From Pterois miles (Eukaryota > Chordata > Actinopteri > Perciformes > Scorpaenidae), in assembly GCA_947000775.1 (NCBI GenBank), contig CAMQGK010000567.1, positions 23,032,001-23,096,000 of the forward strand: a stretch of DNA of 64,000 nt, in the 5' to 3' direction. The translations under genes and the position numbers were made by a program. Under the pieces are notes generated by a model. It had not been told where the DNA came from. It saw nothing but the letters and a program-made list of their open reading frames with translations, and did not search any database. Positions 48,096-60,863 of this stretch are shown one piece after another. The first letter of the stretch is position 1, and each line of letters opens with the position of its first letter.

Positions 48096-49504
48096 CATTT
48101 AAATCAATTGACTTCCCTGCTTAAGACGCATGTGCACACATGAAATGCAGCACGGATGCATGACTGTGTGTGATGTGAAACACTTATCAAACACGTCGCT
48201 ACGTGCACAATTCATATACGATTACTTCCCATGATTCTCTGAGAGCAAATTGGTCCACGTTTAACAATGCAGCGCACACCACTCTGACAGGAAATGGAAA
48301 AAAAAAAAAAACTTCTTCAGAAGAGCTGAATCAGGAGCAGATGTCATTAATCTGTCATATTCAAGGAGTTGCATTCGCGCAGGTGTAACACAGGTCTATG
48401 AGTTCAACCACGTGTGAAACAATAAGCAACAATAATTATGAGCTCCCACTTAGGCTTGCACACCCAACATATACCTGAAACAGCATGAGAACACACATAC
48501 AGGACACCTGTGGGAACTAAGCTGTATTATACTTGTGTTATTATTGTCATCCAATCATAAGCTGCCCCACCTGTTTCTTAACCATGTCACCTGTATCTCT
48601 CTTTCATTCACTCTCTGTGCTCTGTAACGGCGGATCACAGAGGAGGTGTGAAGCCAACAAAGAGGCCAAAGGACTTGCCAAGTTTCCGTGTCATGACTCA
48701 AACAGCCACACTGGTTGACTTTCACACTGAGCTGCACTAACCATGCATTTAAAATCAAATCCACAACTTTGCTGAGATTATTCTCTCTCAACATAAAGTG
48801 GTGCACACTCGCAGTTGACTCTGCTGGCTCGACAGCATTTCAGCGCGTAAGGCCGGAGAAAGGGTTTAGCAGCGACAGATGTACAGAGTGAACAGTTGGC
48901 TTTATTGAAGTTCACTCTGGGTTTATCAGCGTCGGTGCACACAGAGAAGCACACGGCCACTTTGATCTTCAAAGGGAGATGAGCTGGAATGAGGGGCAAT
49001 AAGAAGATAATAATGCCAATCTGCGTCCATTACTCCACAGATCACAGGGTAACCCCGACATGCAGAGGAGCTTTTACTTTTCAGAGGGGGAGCCGTTTTT
49101 CATGTCACCACATTGCCATCTAGTGATTAATCTTGAGACTAACATTTAGTCCAGCAGAGAGACTTACAAGTATATTAGAGTGTACCTCTAATTGCAGCCA
49201 AAGAAAAAGAGATTTTTATTGTACTAGAATTCTACAAATGCCTTTCACTTATAGATTTTAAACAATAACTTAAAGATGTGCTAATCAAATAATTTGTAAA
49301 TCTATACCACTGTGGATATCTGAGGAAACGAGTAGAAAACTGCTCCTTGTACCACGCAGGACATCGTCTACCCATGTATAGTCCTGTGTAAGAGTGACAC
49401 CTTGTGGTTGATGTAGTGAACTATAGCACCATATTATTGGGAAGATGGAGAGCATTTAGTCTCAACTTGCACCTGATTCACTTCTATCCACCTTCTCATT
49501 ATTA
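48096..49504. other. noncoding, no gene recognised
   Basis: 'ccattgccatctagtg..ta' near 49110 resembles the edge of a dispersed repeat but cannot be assigned. Confidence 0.5.
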
Positions 49505-49512
49505 GTATTCTA

Positions 49513-49932
49513 CAGGGATGCACCAATACGGGATCGGATATATCGGGTCGATGCTGACTCTAATAGCTGGATCAGTGACAATACGGACGGTCTGGTAAGA
49601 CAGTTCTACGATTATTATTATACTATACACTGTAAATTAAATACTGGAATTTGAATGTTTCATTATAACGGTTTACACTGGTTGCTGGTGTACGATTTAT
49701 TATTTTAAAAAGAAATAATTCAGTAAATTTATCTATGTATATATTTCTTTGTTACATTTTGTTTTAAAAATTTAGGGAAGCAATGTGTAAGTCAAGCCTG
49801 ATGTTGCCTTGCAAATAACAGTGACGTCACAGTGAGGCAGACAGCTTATTAGTTAATGGTTTTGGATCGGTACTCGGTACCCAGGTATTGCTATCAGTAT
49901 CAGGGCTAAAAAGTCGGGTCAGTGCATCACTA
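49513..49932. mobile_element. non-autonomous hAT-type element, second family
   Basis: The ends CAGGGATGCACCAATACGGG and, inward from the right, TAGTGATGCACTGACCCGAC are diverged inverted repeats with the GATGCAC core of a common hAT family. Flanks gtattcta (49505-49512) and aatttcta (49933-49940) share their last five bases, a weak remnant of an 8 bp duplication. It is 420 bp and noncoding. Confidence 0.7.
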
Positions 49933-49940
49933 AATTTCTA

Positions 49941-50499
49941 ATGAAACCCTCTACATGTGTTTTAGAAAGTATTTCAACTAAGTTTTTATAAGAGGTATTC
50001 CCCACTGGTGGTCCTTTTATTTTTTTTTTTTTTTTTAATATTAACATCTGACATCTTTCGAAATGGTTTTAAACATTATTCAACTGCTACTGAAAAAAAA
50101 TAATAAAAAAATAAAATAAAATACAGGCCAATTTCTTAATTGTCATTTGTATCTAAAGGTGCTGGTGAAAGTCTTGCCAGTCCAGTTAATCTCCGGTTTT
50201 TCAGAGCGCTCCATAGCCCGAGAGCGCTGACGGAGGTGACTGCTCAGTGCTTTCCGACAGAAGCGCTGCTTTCAACAGAAACGACCACTCTGCTCTCCGG
50301 CACCATCTAAAAAGGGAACAGCTGAACACCGACTACGTTCTTACCTCTCCAGTTGAACTTCCTTTGTTATTTTAGTTGGTTCCCTCCCTAAAAGTATGAA
50401 GCCCGGTAATACTTGATGCACATCTCCGGTTTGATGCTCAAGTAAACATTCAGCCATGCTTCCTTCAGCATAAAGTCATACAGGTTTTCATTTTTTCTC
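49941..50499. other. noncoding; CpG-richer patch at 50,165-50,345
   Basis: Contains a 17 nt T run (50020-50036). The patch at 50165-50345 has several CpG and 'gagcgct' motifs. On the minus strand a small frame starts M-E-R-S-E-K-P-E-I-N-W and ends after about 23 codons; its significance is unknown. It may be part of a dispersed repeat. Confidence 0.4.
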
Positions 50500-50745
50500 A
50501 CCTGTATTACTGTAATATACTGAATATTTTCTGGTTTCTTTACTCCTCTGTGTCATTAAACTAAATATCTTTGAGTTGTGGATGAAACAATTTGAGATAT
50601 TTGAGGACGCTGTCTTGGTGTTTAGGAAACACAGATTAATATTTTTTATCATTTTCTGACATTTTATATATCAAAAAGAATTAATTTATTAAGGAAATAA
50701 TAAACAGATTGATCAATAGTGGAAATATCCATTAATGCAGCTTTT
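50500..50745 (+). mobile_element. dispersed repeat K, copy 1
   Basis: 'gaatattttctggtttcttt', 'actcctctgtgtcattaaac', 'atctttgagttgtgga', 'ttaggaaacacagatt' and 'ttttctgacattttata' are blocks of a repeat very common in teleosts, ending in degenerate ATTAATC-like motifs. Confidence 0.65.
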
Positions 50746-51029
50746 TAATTTCTGCCTGTTATGCACCATATTGATTTTGTAATGTTACCAATCAGTTAAA
50801 GCATTAAATGTCATATCATGAGTAATATATTGAGCCACTGGGCTTTTCCTTAGATTGGTGGATGCTGGGTATTCCTATTGATATCGGCTGGTGAACAAAG
50901 GTAACCGGGCCTTTGCCTATTGAGATCAGATAAACTACATCATTAGCATTGTTTTAATTCAATATGTATTTAAGTCCATTTTATGTTTTTTAGATCCCTC
51001 TGCTTGCGTTTTATTCTACTGTTGTATTT

Positions 51030-51123
51030 GGTTTTCATCTATATTGCTCTTTCTGAAAAGCACTTTGTAGAAAATGTGCTTTATAAATAAATTTGTTTTA
51101 ATATTATTATTAATAATATTATC
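51030..51123 (+). mobile_element. retroelement 3' tail with ATT repeat
   Basis: 'aaaagcactttgtagaaaat', 'gtgctttataaataaatttg' and an (ATT)n tail form a common teleost LINE/SINE 3' end. The 5' part is not recognisable. Confidence 0.6.
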
Positions 51124-51279
51124 ATTGCACACATGAATAAAGCTCTGTTGTCATATGCAGTTAAGCCAAGAGCAGAAAAACAAGCAGGCAGCTAAAATCA
51201 GCATACATGAACATGGTCTGACTGCATATTATATAAACTGGAGAACAGTTTATTTTCACTATTTAATTCACTATAGAGG

Positions 51280-51510
51280 TGAACCCAATGTCATTAAGAG
51301 CCAAAAGAGTGACCATCCTGATTATCAGCCTCCCTTCCTGTGGTTATCTCCTCAAATGTTGTTGATAAGTAGAACTCTGCTCTTAATCATTCCTAACAGC
51401 CAAAATCTTTTTATACGGAGGTCTCTGAAGCAAAATCGTATCAAATGACCTTATGACCTATTGTGCATCAGTTTAGGGGTCCTTGACATGAAAAAGTTTG
51501 AGAACCACTG
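51280..51510. mobile_element. possible hAT fragment, one terminus
   Basis: Ends 'aagtttgagaaccactg', the reverse complement of the CAGTGGTTCTCAAAC end of a common hAT family. No second terminus was found. Confidence 0.4.
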
Positions 51511-52455
51511 CTCTATACAATACAGACCTCTAACATCTCTACTGTGATGTTAAAGAGAAAAAAGGAGGAATTACCATAATAACTGACAGCCAGATCCCTG
51601 TACTGTACCGTACTGTATATTATACTAAGTAAGAAGTGGCGCTCTCCCTTGAGTCTCCAAACAAGGATCAAACACTGACCTCTAATGGTGACTGAAGAAA
51701 GGGGCATGCTTCTGTTGTTTAATGGTGTGGAAATCATATCAAATATATTAACATTTAAACATTCTCACAAACTAAAACGCATTATTATAAGGTCTCTCTC
51801 TATCCATCTACAAAGTACTAACTATGCAACCTGTTTATATTATATAAAACAATAGGCCAAAGCTAAGACTGAAACTTCGTAATACCGGATAATACTGGTA
51901 ATATTGGATCGTTTTTCAGCATAAAATGTGCAGTTCATATTTTGAATTGGATTCATAAAATTCTGATCCACATCCAACACACAAGTTACTGTCAAGTGAA
52001 CTAAATGTGTGACCGAGAAGTGAACAATGTTTGGAGAGAACCTTACAGTTACTGGGGTTAGAAGTTGTACATGTTGTAGGTGAAAACTGTACAGTAGTGT
52101 TTTGATTAATCTTATAGTTGGTGTTAAATATGTAAGGGTTTCTATAGAGATGGCACCGATAGGTAAATTCTACATTTTCTGTGTCACATGTTGTTGACAC
52201 ATTGAAATATAAATGTAGTCTGCGAGGCATCAAATCTGCACCTTTTAATAAACAATGAATAGATTCCTTTTTCAGAAAATGTCTTCTCATTGTTCACTCT
52301 AAATATCCAACACCAATGGGACAGCACAATGTAAATCTAGTTTAAAATAGGATTTTAGATTATATTTTTCTGAAGTAATTTTGGCAAAGCTATTACTTAA
52401 TGTCAATAATTTTTATTTTATATATTACTATGAATGATGACATTTGAGCATAACC
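51511..52455. other. noncoding, AT-rich, no gene recognised
   Basis: The 124-codon minus frame at 51916-52290 has no domain or splice support. Confidence 0.5.
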
Positions 52456-52510
52456 TGCTGCTGTAACACAATAATTTCCCAATTTGGGATCAATAAAGTA
52501 CATCTATCTG
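52456..52510 (+). mobile_element. LINE 3' end with ATCT tail
   Basis: 'ctgtaacacaataatttccc', 'aatttgggatcaataaagta' and catctatctg match the ending of common fish LINEs. Confidence 0.65.
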
Positions 52511-54388
52511 AAATCCTTCATGTCCAAACTCAGGTTGACAATTAGCACCACAACTGTTTAGTGGCCAGCAGAGGAAATGCAGCCCAGTGAACCGTTATCC
52601 TGTTACTACCTATGTTGTCCACAGGGGTGCAGCAGAGTCTAACAAATGCACAAACGCATGAGCCCAACCACAGATTCACTACAGCATAGCAATCAATTAA
52701 AGATATCACAGAGACAAAGTATAACTCAATGTCATAAAACCATTTTATGCAGCCCAGCAGCTGTAGTTTTAGCATAATAATCCTCTCAGAGGTGATGCAA
52801 ACCCAGTGGTCTCTTTTCCACAGCCTGTTGAATGAGTGATGCCCTGTGATGACAGCCTGACATCTGGACAACCTCCAGTCATTTTAGCTGTCGTTACAGC
52901 ACTTTGGCTCTGTGTGCTTATCTGAGCCTCTGGTCAGGCACACTGACAGCCACTTCCACAGCACAGCATGTCTGTCACAAGCTCACAGCTGACCGTGGTA
53001 GCTTGACTACATAGCATACAGGCTACTGGGTGAGCATCTGCATCCCAGTCACCCAGCATATGCGCTCATTCGTGTGCACCTTTTAAATGTCAGGACTCTT
53101 AATCCAACTTAATTGCACTTTTTTATGTGGAAAGTAGTGTAACTGGACTTCATTCAATCTCCTTTAAACAAAGCAAATAAAAACGGACATGCACCAAAAG
53201 CTGTCAGAGAGCGTAACAAGGATCTCCCTACAGGATTTAACATGGACACACACACTAGTCGTCTGAGGAGCCTGGTGGTCTGCCGTGTCCCGGGGAGGTC
53301 ACACAGGAAATTTCACGCTCCTCTTCACACTGAAAATGTCTCCTTTATCCTCCCCACTGAGAACCAAAGAAAAGGGAGGAGGAGGAGTGAAAGAGTGGAT
53401 CGAATAAGGGGAGAAAAAAAAAAAAACTGAATGAGGATGGCTTTACTTGTGTGTAGGTGTGACTCGTTGTTGAAATGTGGTGCTGTTGCCATGGTGACCC
53501 ACACCCAGGGAAGTAAAAGGCAGAATATGGTCAACAGGTTCGGTGGAATGTGACATTTGTGAGAGCGGGAACACAAAGGGAGGAATTTTCCCTCCAAAAT
53601 CGAGGGCACGGAAAAGAACAAGCGAGGTCAGTTTGAGAGAAAACGGGATGAGGGATGTTTGGTATTTAAAGCATCGAACAAACCAAGATCATTTTTTTAT
53701 GCACCGGGACAGGTCAAGAAAACACCTGAAGATCCACCGTCTACCTGGAGGCAAATTTCACGCACTCTGTATGTGCACGTGAAGTCAACCTTGTACTACA
53801 CTTCTACACTGCAACCCGTCATGCTGCATGTATTCCAGAGCGACTAGCAGTCTCTTCTCATTGTAGCATCTCTTATTCACTCCTCTGCAGATAGTGTCCT
53901 CGCAGTGAGGTGGGCGGTGTGCGCAGCCTTCCTGTGGCTGAGTGCCGTTTGAATGGAGCGCTGTTTGACTGTGTCCGGCCGACAGAGATGCCCCTGTGTT
54001 GCACTGTGTGTCTTCCCTGTTTGCTCTGTCCTCCACCTCCACCCATCTTCCTTTCACCTCTCTGCATCGCTCCAATGCTCTCTTTCTTCTATATTCCTGG
54101 AGTGCTCACACAGGGAGGTCAAGGACAGAAGGGATAGCAGGATTTAAATAAAAGCGCGCCACATTTTAGCATCCAATGGCGGGGCAGATACCGTAGCAAA
54201 GTTAAAAGGTCTGAACGCCAGGTGCAAGGGGAGCTTTATCAAAGAGGACAAGCTTTTAAGTGCCAGACCCAGAGGCATCATTTTGAAGAATCCCCCACTT
54301 GTGTTCACCACTTCCTCTAAAGCTCCCTGCACCCAAGCTGTCCGTCTCTCTCAGCCTCTCGCTTCCTGACAACTCCAAATGCACCTTT
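52511..54388. other. noncoding, no gene recognised
   Basis: 53325-53450 carries an A13 run (53414-53426) and purine-rich sequence. Short frames lack support. Confidence 0.5.
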
Positions 54389-54408
54389 ACACACACACAC
54401 ACACACAC
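54389..54408. repeat. (CA)10 microsatellite
   Basis: Short CA array. Confidence 0.9.
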
Positions 54409-55583
54409 TAAGCTGTGGTTTCCCTGAAGGAAATCAGCAAACTGCTGCCATTAAACCCACCAGCATTTACTCCTCCTTCCTCCCTCCCCCCATTTAAACA
54501 TCTCTCCCTCATGAGCATCATTAGTGAGAGGAGATAATTGTTAGTAGGCCAGTAGGAAGAAAGCACCACACAGACGACTGAGCCAACAGGCCAGAGGAAA
54601 ACAGGAAAATAGCTAATTAGTCTGAAGTGGTGTTCTGGTGTCAGAGCATCACAGAGGTCATGATAGACATGCTATTGTGTATTTCTGATGGCGTTTGCTC
54701 TATGACGGGTGCATTGGACACCTCTGTTTGGCATTTTGTGCGGAAACAAAGCATCTCCTCAAAGCCGATATTCAAAAACACTATAAAAACCTTCTGAAGA
54801 GATGGCTGCTCACAAAATGGCATGATTTAGTGCCAGATAACTAATTAATCCCCCAATATTTCTTACATATGTTCCTTGCGAATCTACCATAAAGCAGCTA
54901 TAAGAGAAAATAACAAATTGAGGGGAAGCGTTGAGAAAGAAAAACACTTTACACAGTGCTTCCAGCTTTTTCTCTCCTTCTCCCTCTCACACACACACAC
55001 ATAAACACATAGGCACAAACACATACACCTCGAAACAAAGGTGCCATTTTACTCAGGAAGGGTCAGCAGTTCTCTCCATCAGACAGGGGCTTGTTCTTGG
55101 TCAGAGGCTGCTGCCCAATCTCAGGCCACCCTCCCCTGGCTCCACCGGCCCCCTCTGGCCCCCCTCTGGCCCCCACCACCCCGGAGACAAGCTCCCCATT
55201 GTTCCTGCACTACTAATAAATGACAGTTCTCCTGTTCAGACAAACTTTAGAGCCCATTCTACACACAAACTGAGCGTAAACAGTGCTCTATATGAAAGGC
55301 TTTTTTTAAACAGCCCGATATTTCTCATGGAGCTCATTAAAAGGTTATCTGACACTAATGATGGACGGAGATTTTCCTGTGATTTGAGCCTTGTGCCCTC
55401 GCAGACCTGATGAGGTAATGCGAGGGCACATTTGCTAAAAAAACAGGGTATAATTAATGCGTAATAAAATGTCTTCCACTTCCCTCCGGCTGTGGTCGAA
55501 AATGGTCATGACACAGAGATGTAGTTCACCGGGAGGTCATGCTGCTGCTTAGTCGGTGTTATCACCTGTGTGTAATGTCACAT
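54409..55583. other. noncoding, no gene recognised
   Basis: A C-rich repeated block (ggccccctctggcccccctc) near 55148-55180 explains the proline-rich reading frames. Confidence 0.5.
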
Positions 55584-55605
55584 ACACACACACACACACA
55601 CACAC
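55584..55605. repeat. (CA)11 microsatellite
   Basis: Short CA array. Confidence 0.9.
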
Positions 55606-56568
55606 CAGACACCGAGCTCAATCAAGGCCAAATACGCTGAGGTGAGGCCCTGAGTTCAGACATGATAAATCACCACTCAACTTAAGCTCATAAACACGCC
55701 ATTAACACGCTTGACCACAGCAACTCGATCTGTTTACCTTAACCACCATGCTGGGGACTGTGGCTCTCTAGCAGGCCTGTATTAGCATGCTGGGGAGGGG
55801 GGCTGACACACACGTCTATCACCGGGGCCAGCCAGCTCCAGGTCTGGGCCACAACACAGTCAGTGGTGCTGCTTCAGCGTTGTCTTGTTGTATGAGGTCA
55901 TTTTCCAGCACTTTGGGCTCGCTTCCATACAGACTACAGTAGGTGTGTAACTTCAAGGAGCTGTAGCGCTCTATAGAATCACCACATGTGGAAAGAGTGT
56001 GTGTCTGTTTAGTCTGAAGTGTGTGTGTTACCTGATTTGTCCAGGTAGCATTTTAAAGTAATGGAAACTTGTGTTAATCATCTAACAACTCAAGCTCTAA
56101 TGTTAGGCATTTCTGTTTTAATCTAAGAATGAAGCAGATGACAATGCAGCTGAATCTGAACTCAAAGACCTGCAAGTGATGAAGAAGTTTCAAGGAAATG
56201 TTGAGTGGAGTAAATACAGGGTTGTTAAGTGACTCTAACCCTGGTGTGTGTATATGGCTCTCTACTGCGGTTCACCACAAGCGTATCATATGACAGCACA
56301 GGCAGCACACTCAGCCCTGTGAGAAAGCGAATTCCTGCTTTGCCATTCTCAGCTATGAACCAAGACATAAACAAAAGTATCCAAAAAAATCTATTGAAAT
56401 ATCCTGGCTGCTTTGAAGTCCAACAGTCTGAGTGTGAGACAAGCCGGTGGGCGTGCATGGGTGCATCTGCAGAGCAGCACTGGGGCGATGTCGGCCGTGT
56501 GCAGGACAGATGCCGGGCGAGCCGGGGGTCACCGTCAACAGACATGCTCCCGCTCCGCCGTTCAAACG
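55606..56568. other. noncoding, no gene recognised
   Basis: The 126-codon plus frame (56229-56609) runs into a purine microsatellite and has no recognised family. Confidence 0.45.
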
Positions 56569-56644
56569 ACAAAAGGAGGAGGAGGAGGAAGAAGAGGCAG
56601 AAGTTGTGAGAAGAGGAGTAAAAAAAAAAAAAAAAAAAAAAAAA
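56569..56644 (+). repeat. polypurine tract ending in A25
   Basis: (AGG)n-like purine sequence followed by a 25 nt A run (56620-56644). Confidence 0.9.
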
Positions 56645-56884
56645 GCCCCAGTGTTTAGTCAAGGCCTGCTCACTGACACAAAGTCCGTCTTTGTCTGCCT
56701 CCCAGGGTGCCAGATAAAGGAATTCTTGTGTGTCGGGGGGCTCTGACCGAGTTTATTTGACACTTCAGCTCCCTTTGTGAAGCAAGTGTCCCACTGTCAA
56801 TGCTGGCCATGAGAGTCACTTGGCATTAGACAGAGGGTCCCTCTTCAGCGGAGAAAGGGGGTCTTGTTTGGAGAAGATTTTTAA

Positions 56885-56943
56885 TGGAGGGGGTGTGTGG
56901 GGGGTGCTGAGTTGGTGGTGGTGTTGGTGGGGGGGGGGGGGTG
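56885..56943 (+). other. G-rich strand with quadruplex potential
   Basis: G5, G6, repeated GGTG and a G13 run (56929-56941) lie within about 60 nt. A second G12 run is at 57566-57577. Confidence 0.6.
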
Positions 56944-57979
56944 GTCGATCTGTGCTCTGCGCTGTGTACAGACATATAGTGGGGCTCTGTCCCCTGCCCC
57001 AACAATAGATGGAATTCTTCACTGCTGAGGAAGTGGATGGTACTGAGGAGTGAAGAGGAAGGTGGAAGGAAGCTTCATCACTTAACTTGCATGAGCTACT
57101 AGGAATGCAATGCCGTTGTGTCACCATACAGTAAGATCCTGAACTTACATGCTTCACCACTGAGTGTGATCACATTACACCAACAGGGTCCACTCAAATG
57201 AATCATCTACACATCATCCAAATATGTCTGTGTATTAACCACAGCACACCATCTTATGGCATCTTATACATGCAGGTAGCAGCAGTTTGCACCACTGACA
57301 GCCGCTTCACATGACAGGCCCTCCCTGTGTGGGCAGACAGATTTACCCTCACCTGAATGGAGTCAGTGTGGGAGAGCTGGGTGGACTACACGTTGCTTTC
57401 TATGGTCACTGTATCCACATTTACTCTCCTGCACCTGGTCTTTCACAACTCATGACTTATGGTTATGGTGGATCTGTGAATGGTCTGTGGACACCTGACA
57501 CTGCAGGTGTATGGCGACGTCCTGGTGAGGATAAAGGTTATAAAGGTGCCAATCTGAAAATCGGTGGGGGGGGGGGGCAGTTTTGAGGATGAGAGATGCG
57601 CGCGTTATGAACCCAGAGCATAACGGAGCAGTGCGCGCAGGTGAACATAATATGTGGAGCAGATCAGGGCGTTTTATATGAAACACGCCCCCCTCCACAG
57701 ACACAGATTCACTTGATAAGTCCCGAGGAATCCCATGTGAGAGGATTGTTTAGTGTCATTTGGTAGTGAAGGTGTTGGCCAGATGGGTGTGTATAGGGAG
57801 ATAACGACAGAACCTTTGGTCAAAACAGCCATTGTTGTTTTGAGTGAAGTCATTCGCAATTTGGACCCAATCGGAACACCACCCACTATGCTGCACATTA
57901 CAAAAAACATAAATAATAACATGCATTTCTGAGTCAACTCATAACATTTCACTGTCAAAATAAAAAGGTAATTATCTTA
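56944..57979. other. noncoding; part of the proposed first intron
   Basis: A G12 run lies at 57566-57577. The 91-codon plus frame ending in it (57311-57586) is not supported. Confidence 0.45.
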
Positions 57980-57980
57980 C

Positions 57981-58635
57981 CTGCTGGATGATGAGGAGAC
58001 GCGTTGCCATTATCCAATAACTGCTGATGGGCATCTGTGAGCATCGCTTCCAAAATAATATATTCCAGGATATTCCTTTTCACTGTGCCAAAATCCACCG
58101 CAACAAATATCGATTTCCAAAACCATGTTGGCCATCTATGACACTGGCCACATGCGTGAAAGTATCCCAAGAGACTCGTCTGTCCGACAAACGGCTTGTC
58201 CAGCAGAAGGAGAAATGGGCATCCCGTGTAGGAGACAGTATTTCCTCATATCCTACAGGGCGACACACAGCTGGAGTGTTGAATCCGTCAGCTGCTGCCA
58301 TCATTAAGTTTTACCAAATAGTAATAATAGATAATAATAACTCCTCCACGTGTGCCAGGGCTATAACAGCAGCATTTAATCCTTTTAATGCGTCCAAAGA
58401 ATCCATGCGTAAAGCTGATTTGGCAAATCAAGCAGATCGATCAGTGTGATTATTTCCAATAAGCAATAGTTGGCAGCTTTGCGGTCCAGCGCAGTGATGG
58501 TTTGTCTCTCTGCTGGAGCTCCAACCAGGGTCTCAGTCTGCGGCTCACACGATGAGCTCCGGTGAAGAGCCTGAGCCTCACTGAGCCATAGTTGGAGCGG
58601 AGCAGCGCAGCACATGCTGCCTTCAGCACTACGTA
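57981..58635 (-). other. candidate first exon (mostly 5'UTR), boundaries approximate
   Basis: On the minus strand the region after the ZNF143-like motif is GC-richer (about 58450-58620) and runs to CATCCAGCAG|GTAAGAT, a near-perfect donor. The last frame before the donor ends ...E-A-M-L-T-D-A-H-Q-Q-L-L-D-N-G-N-A-S-P-H-H-P in part, from an AUG 63-65 nt upstream of the splice site. A different frame (from 58304) is open for 74 codons and then stops. No known protein was recognised in either, so noncoding 5'UTR is the simplest reading. It could instead be the promoter region of an unrecognised repeat. Confidence 0.35.
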
Positions 58636-58639
58636 GGTG

Positions 58640-58664
58640 CGCAAGGCATGATGGGACGTGGAGT
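58640..58664 (-). promoter_or_regulatory. ZNF143/STAF-like promoter motif
   Basis: The minus strand reads ACTCCACG followed directly by TCCCATCATGCCTTGCG. The long ZNF143 (STAF) site is ACTACAWY followed by TCCCANMATGC and a YYGCG end. The core TCCCA-ATGC-TGCG spacing is kept, and 10 of 13 bases of the 5' half match. In vertebrates such sites cluster within about 100 bp of transcription starts, so a start near 58.6 kb is inferred. Confidence 0.5.
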
Positions 58665-58852
58665 TTATTGTTGATGCTGCCAAATATTTGAGTATGAAAC
58701 CAGATGAAAACGCCGGAAAATAGCAAAAGAGAAAATAAAAACAATGAACCATTATATGGGATTATATTAAAACATAATATATTTTATATTTCAGTTAAGT
58801 ATATAATATGTTTTGCTTATAAGATAAAACATGGTTGATATACAGTATACCC

Positions 58853-60380
<1,528 letters not shown>

Positions 60381-60545
60381 AGCCATTCGGCACCCTTGGC
60401 TCATTAATCATTAATCAAGGCCGAATTAAAGTATTAGCAGAGGCAATTATCTTGTAGAGGTAATTAAGACGTAATGATCTCTATCTAAAACCACGTTAAC
60501 AATAGCGCCAGCGGTTCCTCCTGCTTTCATGCTTAATTTCTCAGT
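60381..60545. promoter_or_regulatory. candidate conserved noncoding element rich in TAAT cores
   Basis: Within about 160 bp there are at least seven homeodomain-type cores (tcattaatcattaatcaa, gaattaaag, gcaattatc, ggtaattaag, cgtaatga, gcttaattt). The sequence is not repetitive and has no coding frame, a composition typical of vertebrate developmental enhancers. Confidence 0.35.
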
Positions 60546-60771
60546 GTGTGCATGTGCATAATGCACCTACTTCGTGCATCCTCCTCCTCCATACTCACGC
60601 CAGTGTGTGTTAGTAGTCATGTGCTAATGTGCACACAAATGTTTTCCAGATTGGTGTGACAGAGATAATCATATCCAGAGAGCACAAAACCATTTTGAAC
60701 GCTGCTCACACAGATGGGAGGAAAAGAGGAAAAGGAGGAATGCATCAGAGAATCCAGGCTGACGGAGCGAT

Positions 60772-60790
60772 GAGAAGATTGTTTAGCACA

Positions 60791-60843
<53 letters not shown>

Positions 60844-60863
60844 CACATGTGGAAATCTTCTCT
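60772..60863. repeat. inverted repeat enclosing (AT)n
   Basis: The left arm gagaagattgtttagcacatgtgc (60772-60795, in two blocks gagaagatt and cacatgtgc) pairs with the right arm gcacatgtggaaatcttctc. Between them is an AT run at 60796-60840. The whole can form a hairpin or cruciform. Confidence 0.8.

Noticed and set aside
57311..57586. 91-codon plus-strand frame
   Set aside because: Ends in a poly(G)-encoded Gly run; no splice sites or recognisable family.
58027..58449. 140-codon plus-strand frame
   Set aside because: It overlaps the minus-strand exon candidate, has no recognised domain, and lacks splice or Kozak support. It is kept as an alternative only.
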